Below, piece by piece: positions 41,582-50,106 of a stretch of DNA of 56,969 bases. The notes below the pieces were generated by a model. That model was not told the DNA's origin, did not search any database, and worked only from the letters and a program-made list of their open reading frames with translations. Source of the DNA: Porphyromonadaceae bacterium UBA7180 (GTDB lineage: Bacteria; Bacteroidota; Bacteroidia; Bacteroidales; Muribaculaceae). How positions within the stretch are numbered: the first letter of the stretch is position 1; each line of letters begins with the position of its first letter. Made by a program: the position numbers and the translations under genes. The stretch is from assembly GCA_002491165.1 (NCBI GenBank), contig DKVK01000022.1, forward strand, positions 1-56,969, in the 5' to 3' direction.

Positions 41582-42577
41582 TCAGGGCACTTCCACCTTA
41601 TCGATGATGTCGGTGATGACCTCGTCGGTAGTGATATTGTTGGCTTCCGCCTCGTAGGTAAGGCCGATGCGGTGGCGCATCACGTCGTGGCATACGGCGC
41701 GCACATCTTCAGGGATAACGTAGCCGCGTCCGCGCAGGAAAGCGTAGGCACGCGATGCCTTTGCAAGGGATATGGAGGCGCGTGGCGAAGCCCCGTAGCT
41801 GATGAGGTTCTTGAGGTCCTTCAGGCCGTAACGTTCCGGCTCGCGGCTGGCGAAGACTATGTCCACGATATAGTTCTCTATCTTCTCGTCGATGTAGATT
41901 GTCTCCACGAGCTTCTGGAGTTCTACGATTTCCCCCTTGCGTACCACGGGGCGCACGGGCTGCAGGTCGCCGTGAATGTTCTGGCGTATGATGGCCTTCT
42001 CCTCCTGCTTGTCGGGGTAACCTATTACGACCTTAAGCAGGAAACGGTCGGTCTGGGCTTCGGGAAGAGGATAAGTACCCTCCTGCTCTATGGGGTTCTG
42101 TGTGGCCATTACGAGGAAGGGACGGTCGAGGTTGAAGGTATTGTCGCCTATGGTCACCTGACGTTCCTGCATGGCTTCGAGCAGCGCGCTCTGCACCTTG
42201 GCGGGGGCACGGTTTATTTCGTCGGCAAGTACGAAGTTGGCGAAGATGGGGCCTTTCTTGACCTCGAATTCCTCTTTCTTGACGCTGTAGATCATTGTGC
42301 CGATAACGTCGGCGGGAAGCAGGTCAGGAGTGAACTGTATGCGGTTATAAGGCGCGTCGATGAGTTCCGACAGCGTCTTGATAGCTAATGTTTTGGCAAG
42401 TCCTGGAACACCTTCAAGCAGGATATGGCCGTTGCAGAGCAGGGCAGTCAGCAACGAGTCCACGAGGTGCTTCTGCCCTATTATCCGCTGGTTCATGCCT
42501 TCGCGGATAAGGTTGATATAGTGGCTGTTGGCAGCTATGGTTTCGTTCAACTCTCTTATGTTTACCATTTCATTCAT
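41582..42577 (-). CDS. MoxR family AAA+ ATPase
   Basis: A 331-residue AAA+ ATPase of the MoxR type with Walker A GVPGLAKT, Walker B and sensor regions (FVLADEINRAPAKVQSALLEAMQE), the arginine-finger region and the C-terminal lid. MoxR proteins act as chaperone-like ATPases with VWA partners. It is the first gene of the Bat cluster. Two ATGs, at 42577 and 42568, are possible. Upstream are a weak -7 element (42670-42677) and a strong inverted repeat (42718-42735). Confidence 0.93.
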   Translation of the reverse strand: MNEMVNIRELNETIAANSHYINLIREGMNQRIIGQKHLVDSLLTALLCNGHILLEGVPGLAKTLAIKTLSELIDAPYNRIQFTPDLLPADVIGTMIYSVKKEEFEVKKGPIFANFVLADEINRAPAKVQSALLEAMQERQVTIGDNTFNLDRPFLVMATQNPIEQEGTYPLPEAQTDRFLLKVVIGYPDKQEEKAIIRQNIHGDLQPVRPVVRKGEIVELQKLVETIYIDEKIENYIVDIVFASREPERYGLKDLKNLISYGASPRASISLAKASRAYAFLRGRGYVIPEDVRAVCHDVMRHRIGLTYEAEANNITTDEVITDIIDKVEVP

Positions 42578-42669
42578 TGGTCTTGATGGTTGATATTTTC
42601 AATTCTTTTTCCATCCGGGGGGCGATGTTAAAAGGGGTCGCCGCGGAGTGGATTCTTCAAATCGGTGTG

Positions 42670-42677
42670 CAAAAATA
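42670..42677 (-). promoter_or_regulatory. Possible -7 element for the MoxR-Bat cluster
   Basis: TATTTTTG on the minus strand fits TAnnTTTG. No TTTG lies at the expected -33 distance. If used, the leader would be about 90 bases. Confidence 0.3.
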
Positions 42678-42717
42678 ACACTTTATTCGAGATTATTATC
42701 CCTGCGAAATATTATAT

Positions 42718-42735
42718 ATTGTTAAAATTAACAAT
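42718..42735. promoter_or_regulatory. Perfect 8+2+8 inverted repeat upstream of the MoxR gene
   Basis: ATTGTTAA-AA-TTAACAAT is a perfect inverted repeat about 40 bases upstream of the weak -7 element. It could be a binding site for a dimeric regulator. A/T-rich regions produce such repeats by chance too. Confidence 0.35.
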
Positions 42736-42837
42736 TATTGATTTTCAAGCTGATTATCAGGCGCCCATATTGGCAAAATTGCAATATTAAAGCGGTATTT
42801 TTACCGGTATGCTGTTCTATCTCCGAAGGACCGGAGA

Positions 42838-43911
42838 TTATTTCTCCGTAGCAGGAGTGGCATTGCCGTCCTCATGCTCGAAGGCGTTCCAGCCGCGCGA
42901 ATGGATGCGTATTTCGGAGCCGTCGTGGGTGACGAGGGCGCAACCGAGTTCCGGCTTGGTGATGTACCCTATCTCGCGCACGCCATTGATGAACTCGACC
43001 TTGCGGTGGTCTGTAAGAGGGACGGTGAAGAGCAGTTCGTAGTCCTCGCCGCCGTTGAGTGCCGCCGTGAGCGGCGATATGTGCATCTCCTCCGCTGTGA
43101 TGGCAGTCTGGTAGTCTATGGGTATCTTCTCTTCGTATACGCGGCAACCGACGTTAGAGTCGCGGCAGATGTGGAGCAATTCGGATGAAAGGCCGTCGCT
43201 GACGTCCATCATCGAGGTCGGGGCGACTCCCTTTTCGCGCAGGATGGCAACGATATCGCGCCGGGCTTCCGGTTTCAGTTGCCGTTCAAGTATATATTCT
43301 CGGCCGGAAAAGTCGGGTTGGAAATTCTTGTCCTTTGAATGTGCCGCGACGTTGTTCTCGCGTTCAAGAAGCTGGAGTCCCATATAGGCCGCTCCGAGGT
43401 CGCCGCTCACGCAGATGATGTCGGTAGGATTAGCGCCCGAACGCTTCACTGCATCGCCCGGTTTGGCGTCGCCGAGGCAGGTAATGCTGATTACGAGACC
43501 CGTCACCGAGGCCGAGGTGTCGCCGCCCACGAGGTCAACTCCATATTTCTCGCAGGCAAGGCGTATGCCACTGTAGAGGGCTTCTATGTGTTCAGTAGTA
43601 AAACGACTTGATATTCCGAGGCTTACTGTAATCTGCCGCGGTGTGCCCATCATGGCGTAGATGTCGCTGAAGTTAACCACAGCTGCCTTATAGCCGAGGT
43701 GTTTTAACGGCACGTAACGCAGGTCGAAGTGTATCCCCTCAAGCAGGAGGTCGGTAGTCACGAGCACTTCGTTATCGCCGTAATACATAATGGCCGCGTC
43801 ATCGCCGACTCCGGTGCGCGTGGATTCGTTTTTCAGGACAATGTCGCGGGTGAGGCGGTCTATAAGTCCGAACTCACCGAGCCGGGATATTTCAGTTTCT
43901 TTTTCTTCCAT
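42838..43911 (-). CDS. thiL: Thiamine-monophosphate kinase
   Basis: ThiL phosphorylates thiamine monophosphate to the active cofactor thiamine diphosphate. The 357-residue protein shows the AIR synthase-like fold: the GEFGLIDRLTRDIV start, the Mg-binding GVGDDAAIMYYG, TDLLLEGIHFD, and the later GGDTSASVTG. The ATG at 43911 is chosen; the longer in-frame reading starting near 44022 would add 37 residues without family features. It follows pnp on the same strand. Confidence 0.92.
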   Translation of the reverse strand: MEEKETEISRLGEFGLIDRLTRDIVLKNESTRTGVGDDAAIMYYGDNEVLVTTDLLLEGIHFDLRYVPLKHLGYKAAVVNFSDIYAMMGTPRQITVSLGISSRFTTEHIEALYSGIRLACEKYGVDLVGGDTSASVTGLVISITCLGDAKPGDAVKRSGANPTDIICVSGDLGAAYMGLQLLERENNVAAHSKDKNFQPDFSGREYILERQLKPEARRDIVAILREKGVAPTSMMDVSDGLSSELLHICRDSNVGCRVYEEKIPIDYQTAITAEEMHISPLTAALNGGEDYELLFTVPLTDHRKVEFINGVREIGYITKPELGCALVTHDGSEIRIHSRGWNAFEHEDGNATPATEK

Positions 43912-44070
43912 CTTCAAAAAAAGCGGGTTTAAGTAGAGCGCGGAACTACGGCAACAGGTGCGAACGTATCCGCATGTTTGTGAGCATCCGCCCGGAACGT
44001 AGTGAACCGGGCAGACACTCATATATTCTTATCGCGGTCGCCGTCGGGAATGGCGTCAGGCGCTTCCGGT

Positions 44071-44895
44071 TCAGATTCTTTCAAGAAGTTTCTTGATAAT
44101 CTTGGTCATGACAGGCTGTGCGGTTTCGGCAGCCTTGGTAACCTCTTCGTGGCTGGGCGGGATGAGGATGTCCTTGCCGCCCAGGTCGGTGATTACCGAT
44201 ACACCGAAGCAGCGCATACCCGAGTGGTTGGCCACGATGACTTCGGGGACGGTGGACATACCCACGGCGTCGCCGCCTATGATGCGGAAGTACTCATACT
44301 CGGCGGGAGTCTCGAACGTCGGGCCTGTGGTGCCGACATATACGCCGTGCATGATGCGTATGTTTTCCTCCAGGGCTATCTCGTCTGCCTTCTTGATAAG
44401 CTCGTGGCTGTAAGCCTCTGTCATGGACGGGAAACGCGGTCCGAGTTCCTCGAAGTTCCTGCCTCGCAGCGGGTTCTCCGGGAAGAGGTTGATCTGGTCA
44501 GTGATAATCATGACGTCGCCCACACGGAACTCCTTGTTCATGCCGCCGGCGGCGTTGCTGACAAAGAGGGTATTGACGCCGAGCGACTTCATTACGCGCA
44601 CGGGGAAAGTCACCTGCTTCATGTCGTAACCCTCATAGTAGTGGAATCGGCCCTGCATGGCCATGATGTACTTGCCGCCAAGGTTACCGAAGATGAGTTT
44701 GCCGGCATGTCCTGCCACCGTCGATATGGGGAAGTTGGGTATCTCTTTGTAGGGAAGCTCTGCCACTACATCCATGTGGTCAACGAGATTGCCGAGACCG
44801 GAACCGAGGATTACAGCGATTTCGGGCATCTTTTCCACCCGGCTCTTGATATAGTTTTCTGTCTCCTTGATTAAATCGAATAATGATTTTTCCAT
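44071..44895 (-). CDS. Purine nucleoside phosphorylase
   Basis: A 274-residue purine nucleoside phosphorylase of the trimeric type I family, which splits purine nucleosides to the free base and ribose-1-phosphate. Visible pieces are VILGSGLGNLVDHMD (residues 28-42, phosphate-binding Ser), the AGHAGKLIFGNLGG segment, FVSNAAGGMNKEFRVGDVMIITDQINL and GDAVGMSTVPEVIVANHSGM (purine-site region). The gene follows lpxK after a 237-base gap, with thiL next. Confidence 0.9.
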   Translation of the reverse strand: MEKSLFDLIKETENYIKSRVEKMPEIAVILGSGLGNLVDHMDVVAELPYKEIPNFPISTVAGHAGKLIFGNLGGKYIMAMQGRFHYYEGYDMKQVTFPVRVMKSLGVNTLFVSNAAGGMNKEFRVGDVMIITDQINLFPENPLRGRNFEELGPRFPSMTEAYSHELIKKADEIALEENIRIMHGVYVGTTGPTFETPAEYEYFRIIGGDAVGMSTVPEVIVANHSGMRCFGVSVITDLGGKDILIPPSHEEVTKAAETAQPVMTKIIKKLLERI

Positions 44896-45132
44896 TTTGT
44901 CTAAATTTTTCTATAAATGCCACGTTTTCAGAAGCATATACTTTACTAAGTAAAAACAATCTTTCCGGCTTTAATGTTTACTTCCGCCGGGCAATTATCA
45001 GGTTATAAGGAGAGAGGCTTTTGCTTTAACTATCTTGGCTAAACTTATGCGGCGCTCCATGTCAGCGGAGCTCTTGTTACACAGTCCGGAAGGCCAACGC
45101 TCCATGTTCGCGGGGTCTGCTTTGGCTGCCGG
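44896..45132. other. Gap between lpxK and pnp
   Basis: This gap holds one diverged copy of the dispersed hairpin repeat (45081-45110) and a second GCGCTCCATG-like segment (about 45052). No promoter match or reading frame with family features was found. Confidence 0.45.
45081..45110 (+). repeat. Dispersed hairpin repeat, diverged copy
   Basis: This segment matches the copy at 32125-32154 at 23 of 30 positions, including CGCTCCAT and the final TTCG. It lies just downstream of lpxK. Confidence 0.5.
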
Positions 45133-46239
45133 TCAGTCGAGCGGGTTCTTCTTTTCTATTATGGCCTTTACAGTCTCTATCAGTTCGGGGCCCTCGAGTC
45201 CGTCGAGCACTTTCACCTCTATTGGCTGGAAGAAGATGAACTTCTTGAGCTGTTCGGGGAAGTAGGGATTGGAGAGGAGCCGCGCAGCGTCTTTCTCGGT
45301 GGTGACGATGAGTTTGCGCTCTCCCTCCATATCCTCGTACATCTTTTCGATACGTAGCAGGTCACTGCGTGTAAAGGCATGGTGGTCCTGGAAGTGGAAT
45401 ACCTTCTTGCGCACAGGATACTGTTTGAACTGACGAATGAAGAAGCGGGGATTGGCTATTCCGGTGAGGAGAAGCACGGCGTCGCGGTCGGTGAGTCGGC
45501 TCATGGAGGCCTGATAGGGGCAATCCTCCGGGAATACAGGTTTCAGTTCGCCGTAGTGAAAGCGTGTGAAGAAGAGCTTCTGGAAGCTGAGTTTGTCTAT
45601 CTTCTGCGCTATCTGGCGGTAGTCGATAGGCTGCATATCGGCCGGACACTTTGTCACCACGATGATGTCGGCACGCTCAGCGCCGTGTTTTGACTCCCTC
45701 AGACGCCCGAGGGGCAACACATTGTCTTCGTAGTAGGGACGGTGGCAGTCGGTGAGCAGGATAGACACCTTGGGTTGCAGTTCGCGGCGCTGGAAGGCGT
45801 CGTCGAGGATAATGAGGTTAATCTCCGGGTGGTCTTGCAGCAAGCGTTTCATTCCCTCGGTTCGGTTCTCGCACACCGCCACCTTTGACATCATTCCGAA
45901 TTTGCGGTAAATCTGGAACGGTTCGTCGCCGATGGTTTCGGCCGTCGACGATGAGTTTGCCAGCACATATCCCCTCGTACGCCGTTTGTATCCTCGGCTC
46001 AGCACCCCTATATGGTAATCGAGTGCGAGATTGCTGATGAGAAACTCCACGTGTGGCGTTTTTCCGGTACCTCCTACCGCGAGGTTGCCTACCGATATTA
46101 TGGGCACGTCGAGCTCGTGGCGCGCCATCAGATGCCTGTCATACGCCAGGTTGCGTAGTGAGGTGGCGGTGCCGTACAGCCATGACAGCGGGGTCAGTAG
46201 CCAGGTCAGGATTTTATCTTTTGTTTCTTTGTTAATCAT
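45133..46239 (-). CDS. lpxK: Tetraacyldisaccharide 4'-kinase
   Basis: LpxK phosphorylates the lipid A disaccharide at position 4' using ATP, at the cytoplasmic face of the inner membrane. The 368-residue protein has an N-terminal hydrophobic/amphipathic helix and the P-loop SVGNLAVGGTGKTPHVEFL. The later ILDDAFQRRELQPKVSILLTDCHRPYYEDNVLPLGRLRE is the family's catalytic stretch (DDGFQHR in E. coli). It lies 30 bases after sppA. Overall length is typical. Confidence 0.93.
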   Translation of the reverse strand: MINKETKDKILTWLLTPLSWLYGTATSLRNLAYDRHLMARHELDVPIISVGNLAVGGTGKTPHVEFLISNLALDYHIGVLSRGYKRRTRGYVLANSSSTAETIGDEPFQIYRKFGMMSKVAVCENRTEGMKRLLQDHPEINLIILDDAFQRRELQPKVSILLTDCHRPYYEDNVLPLGRLRESKHGAERADIIVVTKCPADMQPIDYRQIAQKIDKLSFQKLFFTRFHYGELKPVFPEDCPYQASMSRLTDRDAVLLLTGIANPRFFIRQFKQYPVRKKVFHFQDHHAFTRSDLLRIEKMYEDMEGERKLIVTTEKDAARLLSNPYFPEQLKKFIFFQPIEVKVLDGLEGPELIETVKAIIEKKNPLD

Positions 46240-46269
46240 CGTTCAACCGGCTGGCAATGGTGTGTGTTG

Positions 46270-48060
46270 TCAGAAATTGAAATAAATTACGGGAGCGAGC
46301 GCCTGTACGGGCTTGCGGTTGAGAATGTCCGTGAGCATGAAGACGGTCTTGAGGTCGGCCTGCGGTCCGAGTGCCCGGGCCACGAGTTGCTGCGTGGCGT
46401 TCAGCTCCATCTGGTTGAGCACTGCCCAGACGTCGTCGTCGGGACGCGGATATATGACTACATTCTCGTTTCCGGAAATGTCGGCCATTGCGGCGGCGGT
46501 GTCTATGGCGTCGTCAAGCGACGCGAGGCGGTCCACAAGACCTATCTTGAGGGCCAAGGCGCCGTCCCAGACACGGCCTTCGGCTATCTGTCGAACTCGC
46601 TCCTCCTTCATCTTGCGTCCCTTGGCCACACGGGCTATGAACATGTCGTAGCCGCGCTCTATGCTCTGCTGCATGGCGGCCGCCTGCCCGGCAGTGAGCG
46701 TCTTGACCGGCGACAGCGGGAAGCCGTTGGGGTAAGTGGAGACATATTGCGGGCTTACGCCAATTTTCACCAGGAGTCCGTCGACGTTGGGGATAAGTCC
46801 GAAGATTCCTATCGAGCCGGTGATGGTCATCGGGTCGGCGTAGATGGAGTCGGCCTCGCAGGAAATCCAGTAACCTCCCGACGCGGCATAGTCGCCCATC
46901 GAGACAACGAATGGTTTCTTCTTGCTCTTGAAGTAGGCCAAGGCGTCCGCTATCTCCGAGCTGCCGAACACTGAGCCGCCGGGAGAGTTTACACGGAGCA
47001 CCATAGCCTTTACATCCTCGTTGTCGGCAAGTTCCGTTATCACCGGTACGATGGTCTGGAAATCTATTTGCGATGGGTTTCCGTCGGCTATCTCCCCCTC
47101 GGCATAGAGGACAGCCACCTGGTTCTTGCTCGACGGGTTGCTGAAATAGCTCGACGAGCCGGCCATCCAGCTTACGTCCACATAATTGACATCTTTCTCT
47201 TCCTCTGCGCCGGTAAAGTCCTTGAAGAAGTCGTTCACCTGACGGTTGGTCATCAATTTGTCCACGAGCTTATTCTTCAAAGCCACTTCGGCGGGACGGA
47301 GCATCACTATGTCGCGGTTGATGAGCGAGTCTATGGTATGCGGCTTGAGTTTGCGTGCCTGTGCCATGTCGCCGCGCATCAGGTTCCATATATTATTATA
47401 TAAGGTGTCGAGCTGTGCCCGGGCCGGTTCACTCATCTCGGTGAGAATGTAGGGTTCTACGGCCGACTTGAAGGTTCCCACCTTGAAGACGTCGAAGCGG
47501 ACGCCTATCTTGTCGAAGAGCCCTTTTAAATAAGGCGTCATTCCGGCAATGCCGTGGAGGTCGACGCTTCCCTGCGGGTTGAGGAAGAGCGAATCTGCCA
47601 AAGTGGCCACATAGTAGTCGCCCTGAGCGAGGCCGTCGCCGTAAGCGTAGACGGGCTTACCCGACTTTTTGAACTCCGCTACGGCATCGCGCAGCGCGTG
47701 GAGAGTGGCGGGAGAAGCCGACGCGCCGTTGCACCGTATGTAGAGGCAGTCTATGTCCTTGTTGTCGGCTCCCTCACGAAGTCCTGCCACAAGGTCGTTG
47801 AGGGCCTGCACGTTCTCCTCACGGTTGAGGAGCATGCTGCGGAAGTCCATCTGTACCGTCGGGGCGGTCTCCACGATGGTGCCTTCGAGGTTGAGGGTGA
47901 GCACCGAATGGCGTTTCATCTTTGTGGTATCGCCGCCCATGGAGCCTATCTTGCCCAGTACCGCGAAGATTACTATCACTACCACGACACCGAAGAGCAT
48001 AAGCGCTATCCATGCGCCCATGAAAGATGACAGCAGGTTGGAAAAGAATTTTTTAAGCAT
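46270..48060 (-). CDS. sppA: Signal peptide peptidase SppA, long form
   Basis: A 596-residue membrane-bound serine protease that degrades cleaved signal peptides. It has one N-terminal membrane segment (about 14-36), and the two-domain (67K) form is present. The catalytic pair is Lys198 in VGTFKSAVEPY and Ser394 in DYAASGGYWIS, as in the E. coli enzyme. The peptidase domain is duplicated, as usual for this form. lpxK follows on the same strand. Confidence 0.93.
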   Translation of the reverse strand: MLKKFFSNLLSSFMGAWIALMLFGVVVVIVIFAVLGKIGSMGGDTTKMKRHSVLTLNLEGTIVETAPTVQMDFRSMLLNREENVQALNDLVAGLREGADNKDIDCLYIRCNGASASPATLHALRDAVAEFKKSGKPVYAYGDGLAQGDYYVATLADSLFLNPQGSVDLHGIAGMTPYLKGLFDKIGVRFDVFKVGTFKSAVEPYILTEMSEPARAQLDTLYNNIWNLMRGDMAQARKLKPHTIDSLINRDIVMLRPAEVALKNKLVDKLMTNRQVNDFFKDFTGAEEEKDVNYVDVSWMAGSSSYFSNPSSKNQVAVLYAEGEIADGNPSQIDFQTIVPVITELADNEDVKAMVLRVNSPGGSVFGSSEIADALAYFKSKKKPFVVSMGDYAASGGYWISCEADSIYADPMTITGSIGIFGLIPNVDGLLVKIGVSPQYVSTYPNGFPLSPVKTLTAGQAAAMQQSIERGYDMFIARVAKGRKMKEERVRQIAEGRVWDGALALKIGLVDRLASLDDAIDTAAAMADISGNENVVIYPRPDDDVWAVLNQMELNATQQLVARALGPQADLKTVFMLTDILNRKPVQALAPVIYFNF

Positions 48061-48096
48061 TTTTTAACGTGTTTCCTGTCAGGTGAAATTCATTTG

Positions 48097-49482
48097 TTAA
48101 CACAACGAGTCGAAAAGCCGCTTCATCTCTTCGGCAAGTTTTTCGGCCTCCCCCACGGTAGCGGCTTCGCTGTAGATGCGCACTATCGGTTCGGTGTTCG
48201 ACTTGCGGAGATGCACCCAACTTTCCGGGAAGTCTATCTTCACGCCATCGATGTCGTTGACCTCTTCGCCGGCGAAGTGTTCCTTCACCTTGCGGAGAAG
48301 TGCGTCGACGTCGGTCGCCGGGTCGAGTTGTATCTTGTTCTTGGAAATGCAGTATTCGGGGAGTTCACGGCGCATGTCGGTAGGGCGTTTGCCGCTCTTC
48401 GCCATATAAGAAAGGAAGAGTGCGATGCCTGCCAGAGCGTCGCGGCCATAGTGCAGTTCGGGGTAAATGACACCGCCGTTGCCTTCGCCGCCGATGATGG
48501 CGCCGGTTTCCTTCATCTTGGCCACGACGTTGACCTCACCCACTGCAGCCGCATTATATTCGCCGCCGTGGGCGCGGGTCACGTCGCGCAGGGCACGAGA
48601 GCTGCTGAGATTGGAAACAGTGTTGCCGGGAGTGTTCGCGAGCACGTAATCGGAAACTGCCACGAGAGTGTATTCCTCCACGAAACATTCGCCGTTCTCC
48701 ATGATGATGGCCAGACGGTCCACGTCGGGGTCTACCACGAAGCCGACATCGGCTTTCTCCCGGCGCATTACCTCCGAAATCTCGGTGAGGTTCTCGGGCA
48801 GCGGTTCCGGGTTATGGCTGAACTTGCCTGTAGGGGCGCAGTTAAGCTCGATGATATTCTTCACGCCGAGAGCGCGGAGCAGCATCGGAACTGCCACACC
48901 TCCGATTGAGTTGACTGCATCCACCGCCACGGTAAAGTTGGCGCCGGCGATGGCCTTTGTGTCGACGAGCCGGAGGTCAAGAACCTTGCGGATATGGGAG
49001 AGCAACGCCGTTGTGTCGGTGTAAATCTGCCCTACCCTTGTGTAATCCGCAAATGAAATCTCCTCCTGTTCGGCGATGCGTATCACCTCTTTGCCCTGAC
49101 GGTCGTTGAGGAACTCGCCGTCGGCGTTGAGGAGCTTGAGGGCGTTCCACTGTGCCGGGTTGTGGCTGGCGGTTATGATGATTCCGCCCAGGGCATGGTG
49201 TTCCGTGACAGCTATTTCGGTGGTCGGCGTTGTAGCCATTCCGAGGTTCACTACATCAAGGCCGAGGGCCGAGAGTGTGCCGCATACGAGACTGGAGACC
49301 ATTCCGCCGGTGACGCGCGCATCGCGTCCCACCACAACGGTACCGCGGTCAACGCCCGCTTCGCGCATTATGAACGTGCCGTAGGCTTCCGTGAATTTTA
49401 CTATATCTATGGCTCCGAGTCCTTCGCCGGGAACACCGCCTATGGTGCCGCGGATGCCGGAGATTGATTTTATCAATGCCAT
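48097..49482 (-). CDS. glmM: Phosphoglucosamine mutase-like phosphohexomutase
   Basis: An alpha-D-phosphohexomutase of 461 residues; GlmM converts glucosamine-6-phosphate to glucosamine-1-phosphate for UDP-GlcNAc synthesis. The phosphoserine loop is TASHNPAQWNALK (Ser106), the metal loop is DPDVDR, and the sugar loop is GGEGNGGVIYPE rather than the more usual GEQSGH. That last variant makes the precise substrate less certain, and phosphomannose or phosphoglucose could also be accepted. The gene follows DUF4827 by 23 bases. Confidence 0.85.
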   Translation of the reverse strand: MALIKSISGIRGTIGGVPGEGLGAIDIVKFTEAYGTFIMREAGVDRGTVVVGRDARVTGGMVSSLVCGTLSALGLDVVNLGMATTPTTEIAVTEHHALGGIIITASHNPAQWNALKLLNADGEFLNDRQGKEVIRIAEQEEISFADYTRVGQIYTDTTALLSHIRKVLDLRLVDTKAIAGANFTVAVDAVNSIGGVAVPMLLRALGVKNIIELNCAPTGKFSHNPEPLPENLTEISEVMRREKADVGFVVDPDVDRLAIIMENGECFVEEYTLVAVSDYVLANTPGNTVSNLSSSRALRDVTRAHGGEYNAAAVGEVNVVAKMKETGAIIGGEGNGGVIYPELHYGRDALAGIALFLSYMAKSGKRPTDMRRELPEYCISKNKIQLDPATDVDALLRKVKEHFAGEEVNDIDGVKIDFPESWVHLRKSNTEPIVRIYSEAATVGEAEKLAEEMKRLFDSLC

Positions 49483-49505
49483 GGGTTATATATCCTGTTG
49501 TAATG

Positions 49506-50087
49506 TCAATATTCAGGTTTGAAGTAGCGTATGTTGTAAATGTAGGCCAGGCACTCGCTCTGGTCGGTAGTGAAGCCGTAATAGGAGCGTAGCACGAGGT
49601 TGACCTCGGCATTGTAGCCGAAGTATTTCAGCGGTATCTGTATGCCCTGGCCGTAAGTCGAGGAGGAGGTCACGAGCATGTCGTCGAAGATAAAGTTGGT
49701 GGAGCCGAGGGCGCTTCCGACGCTGGAATTGCCTTCCCACTGAACATCCTCCCCTTTGTACATCCGCTGCAGGTTCTTGCGCATAAAGCGGAAGTAGACC
49801 ATGTCGCCTTTCTTGGGACGGTTGTCCATGTCGCCCTTGCTGATTACCTGCATATAGATGAATCCGTCCTCGTCCATCTTGTAGAAGGGAGCGTCGGATC
49901 CGGTCTCGAAGCTGACGGAGTCTTCCGGCACATCGAGGCAGATGGTCTGCTGGGCCATGAACCAGTTGGTGGCTTTCTCCTCTTCGTTGAGGTAGTCAGA
50001 GTAGCTGTGGTTGTCTTCGCAGGCCGTGGCCGCGCCCAAAAGCAGGAGCGAGAGCGCCGGGCCGAGTAGTTTTATCGTTAGTTTCAT
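49506..50087 (-). CDS. DUF4827 family lipoprotein
   Basis: A 193-residue lipoprotein. The ATG at 50087 begins the signal MKLTIKLLGPALSLLLLGAATAC, with the lipobox LGAATAC; an upstream in-frame GTG at 50099 is rejected. The body CEDNHSYSDYLNEEEKATNWFMAQQ is the DUF4827 hallmark, and the later SSVGSALGSTNFIFDDML is also typical. The function of the family is unknown. It lies between nrnA (19-base gap) and glmM on one transcript. Confidence 0.88.
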   Translation of the reverse strand: MKLTIKLLGPALSLLLLGAATACEDNHSYSDYLNEEEKATNWFMAQQTICLDVPEDSVSFETGSDAPFYKMDEDGFIYMQVISKGDMDNRPKKGDMVYFRFMRKNLQRMYKGEDVQWEGNSSVGSALGSTNFIFDDMLVTSSSTYGQGIQIPLKYFGYNAEVNLVLRSYYGFTTDQSECLAYIYNIRYFKPEY

Positions 50088-50106
50088 GTCAGTGTTCACT
50101 TACTTT

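Noticed and set aside
43912..44022. Longer N-terminus of ThiL
   Set aside because: The 37 extra residues are Cys-rich and unlike any ThiL start; the ATG at 43911 gives the normal length.
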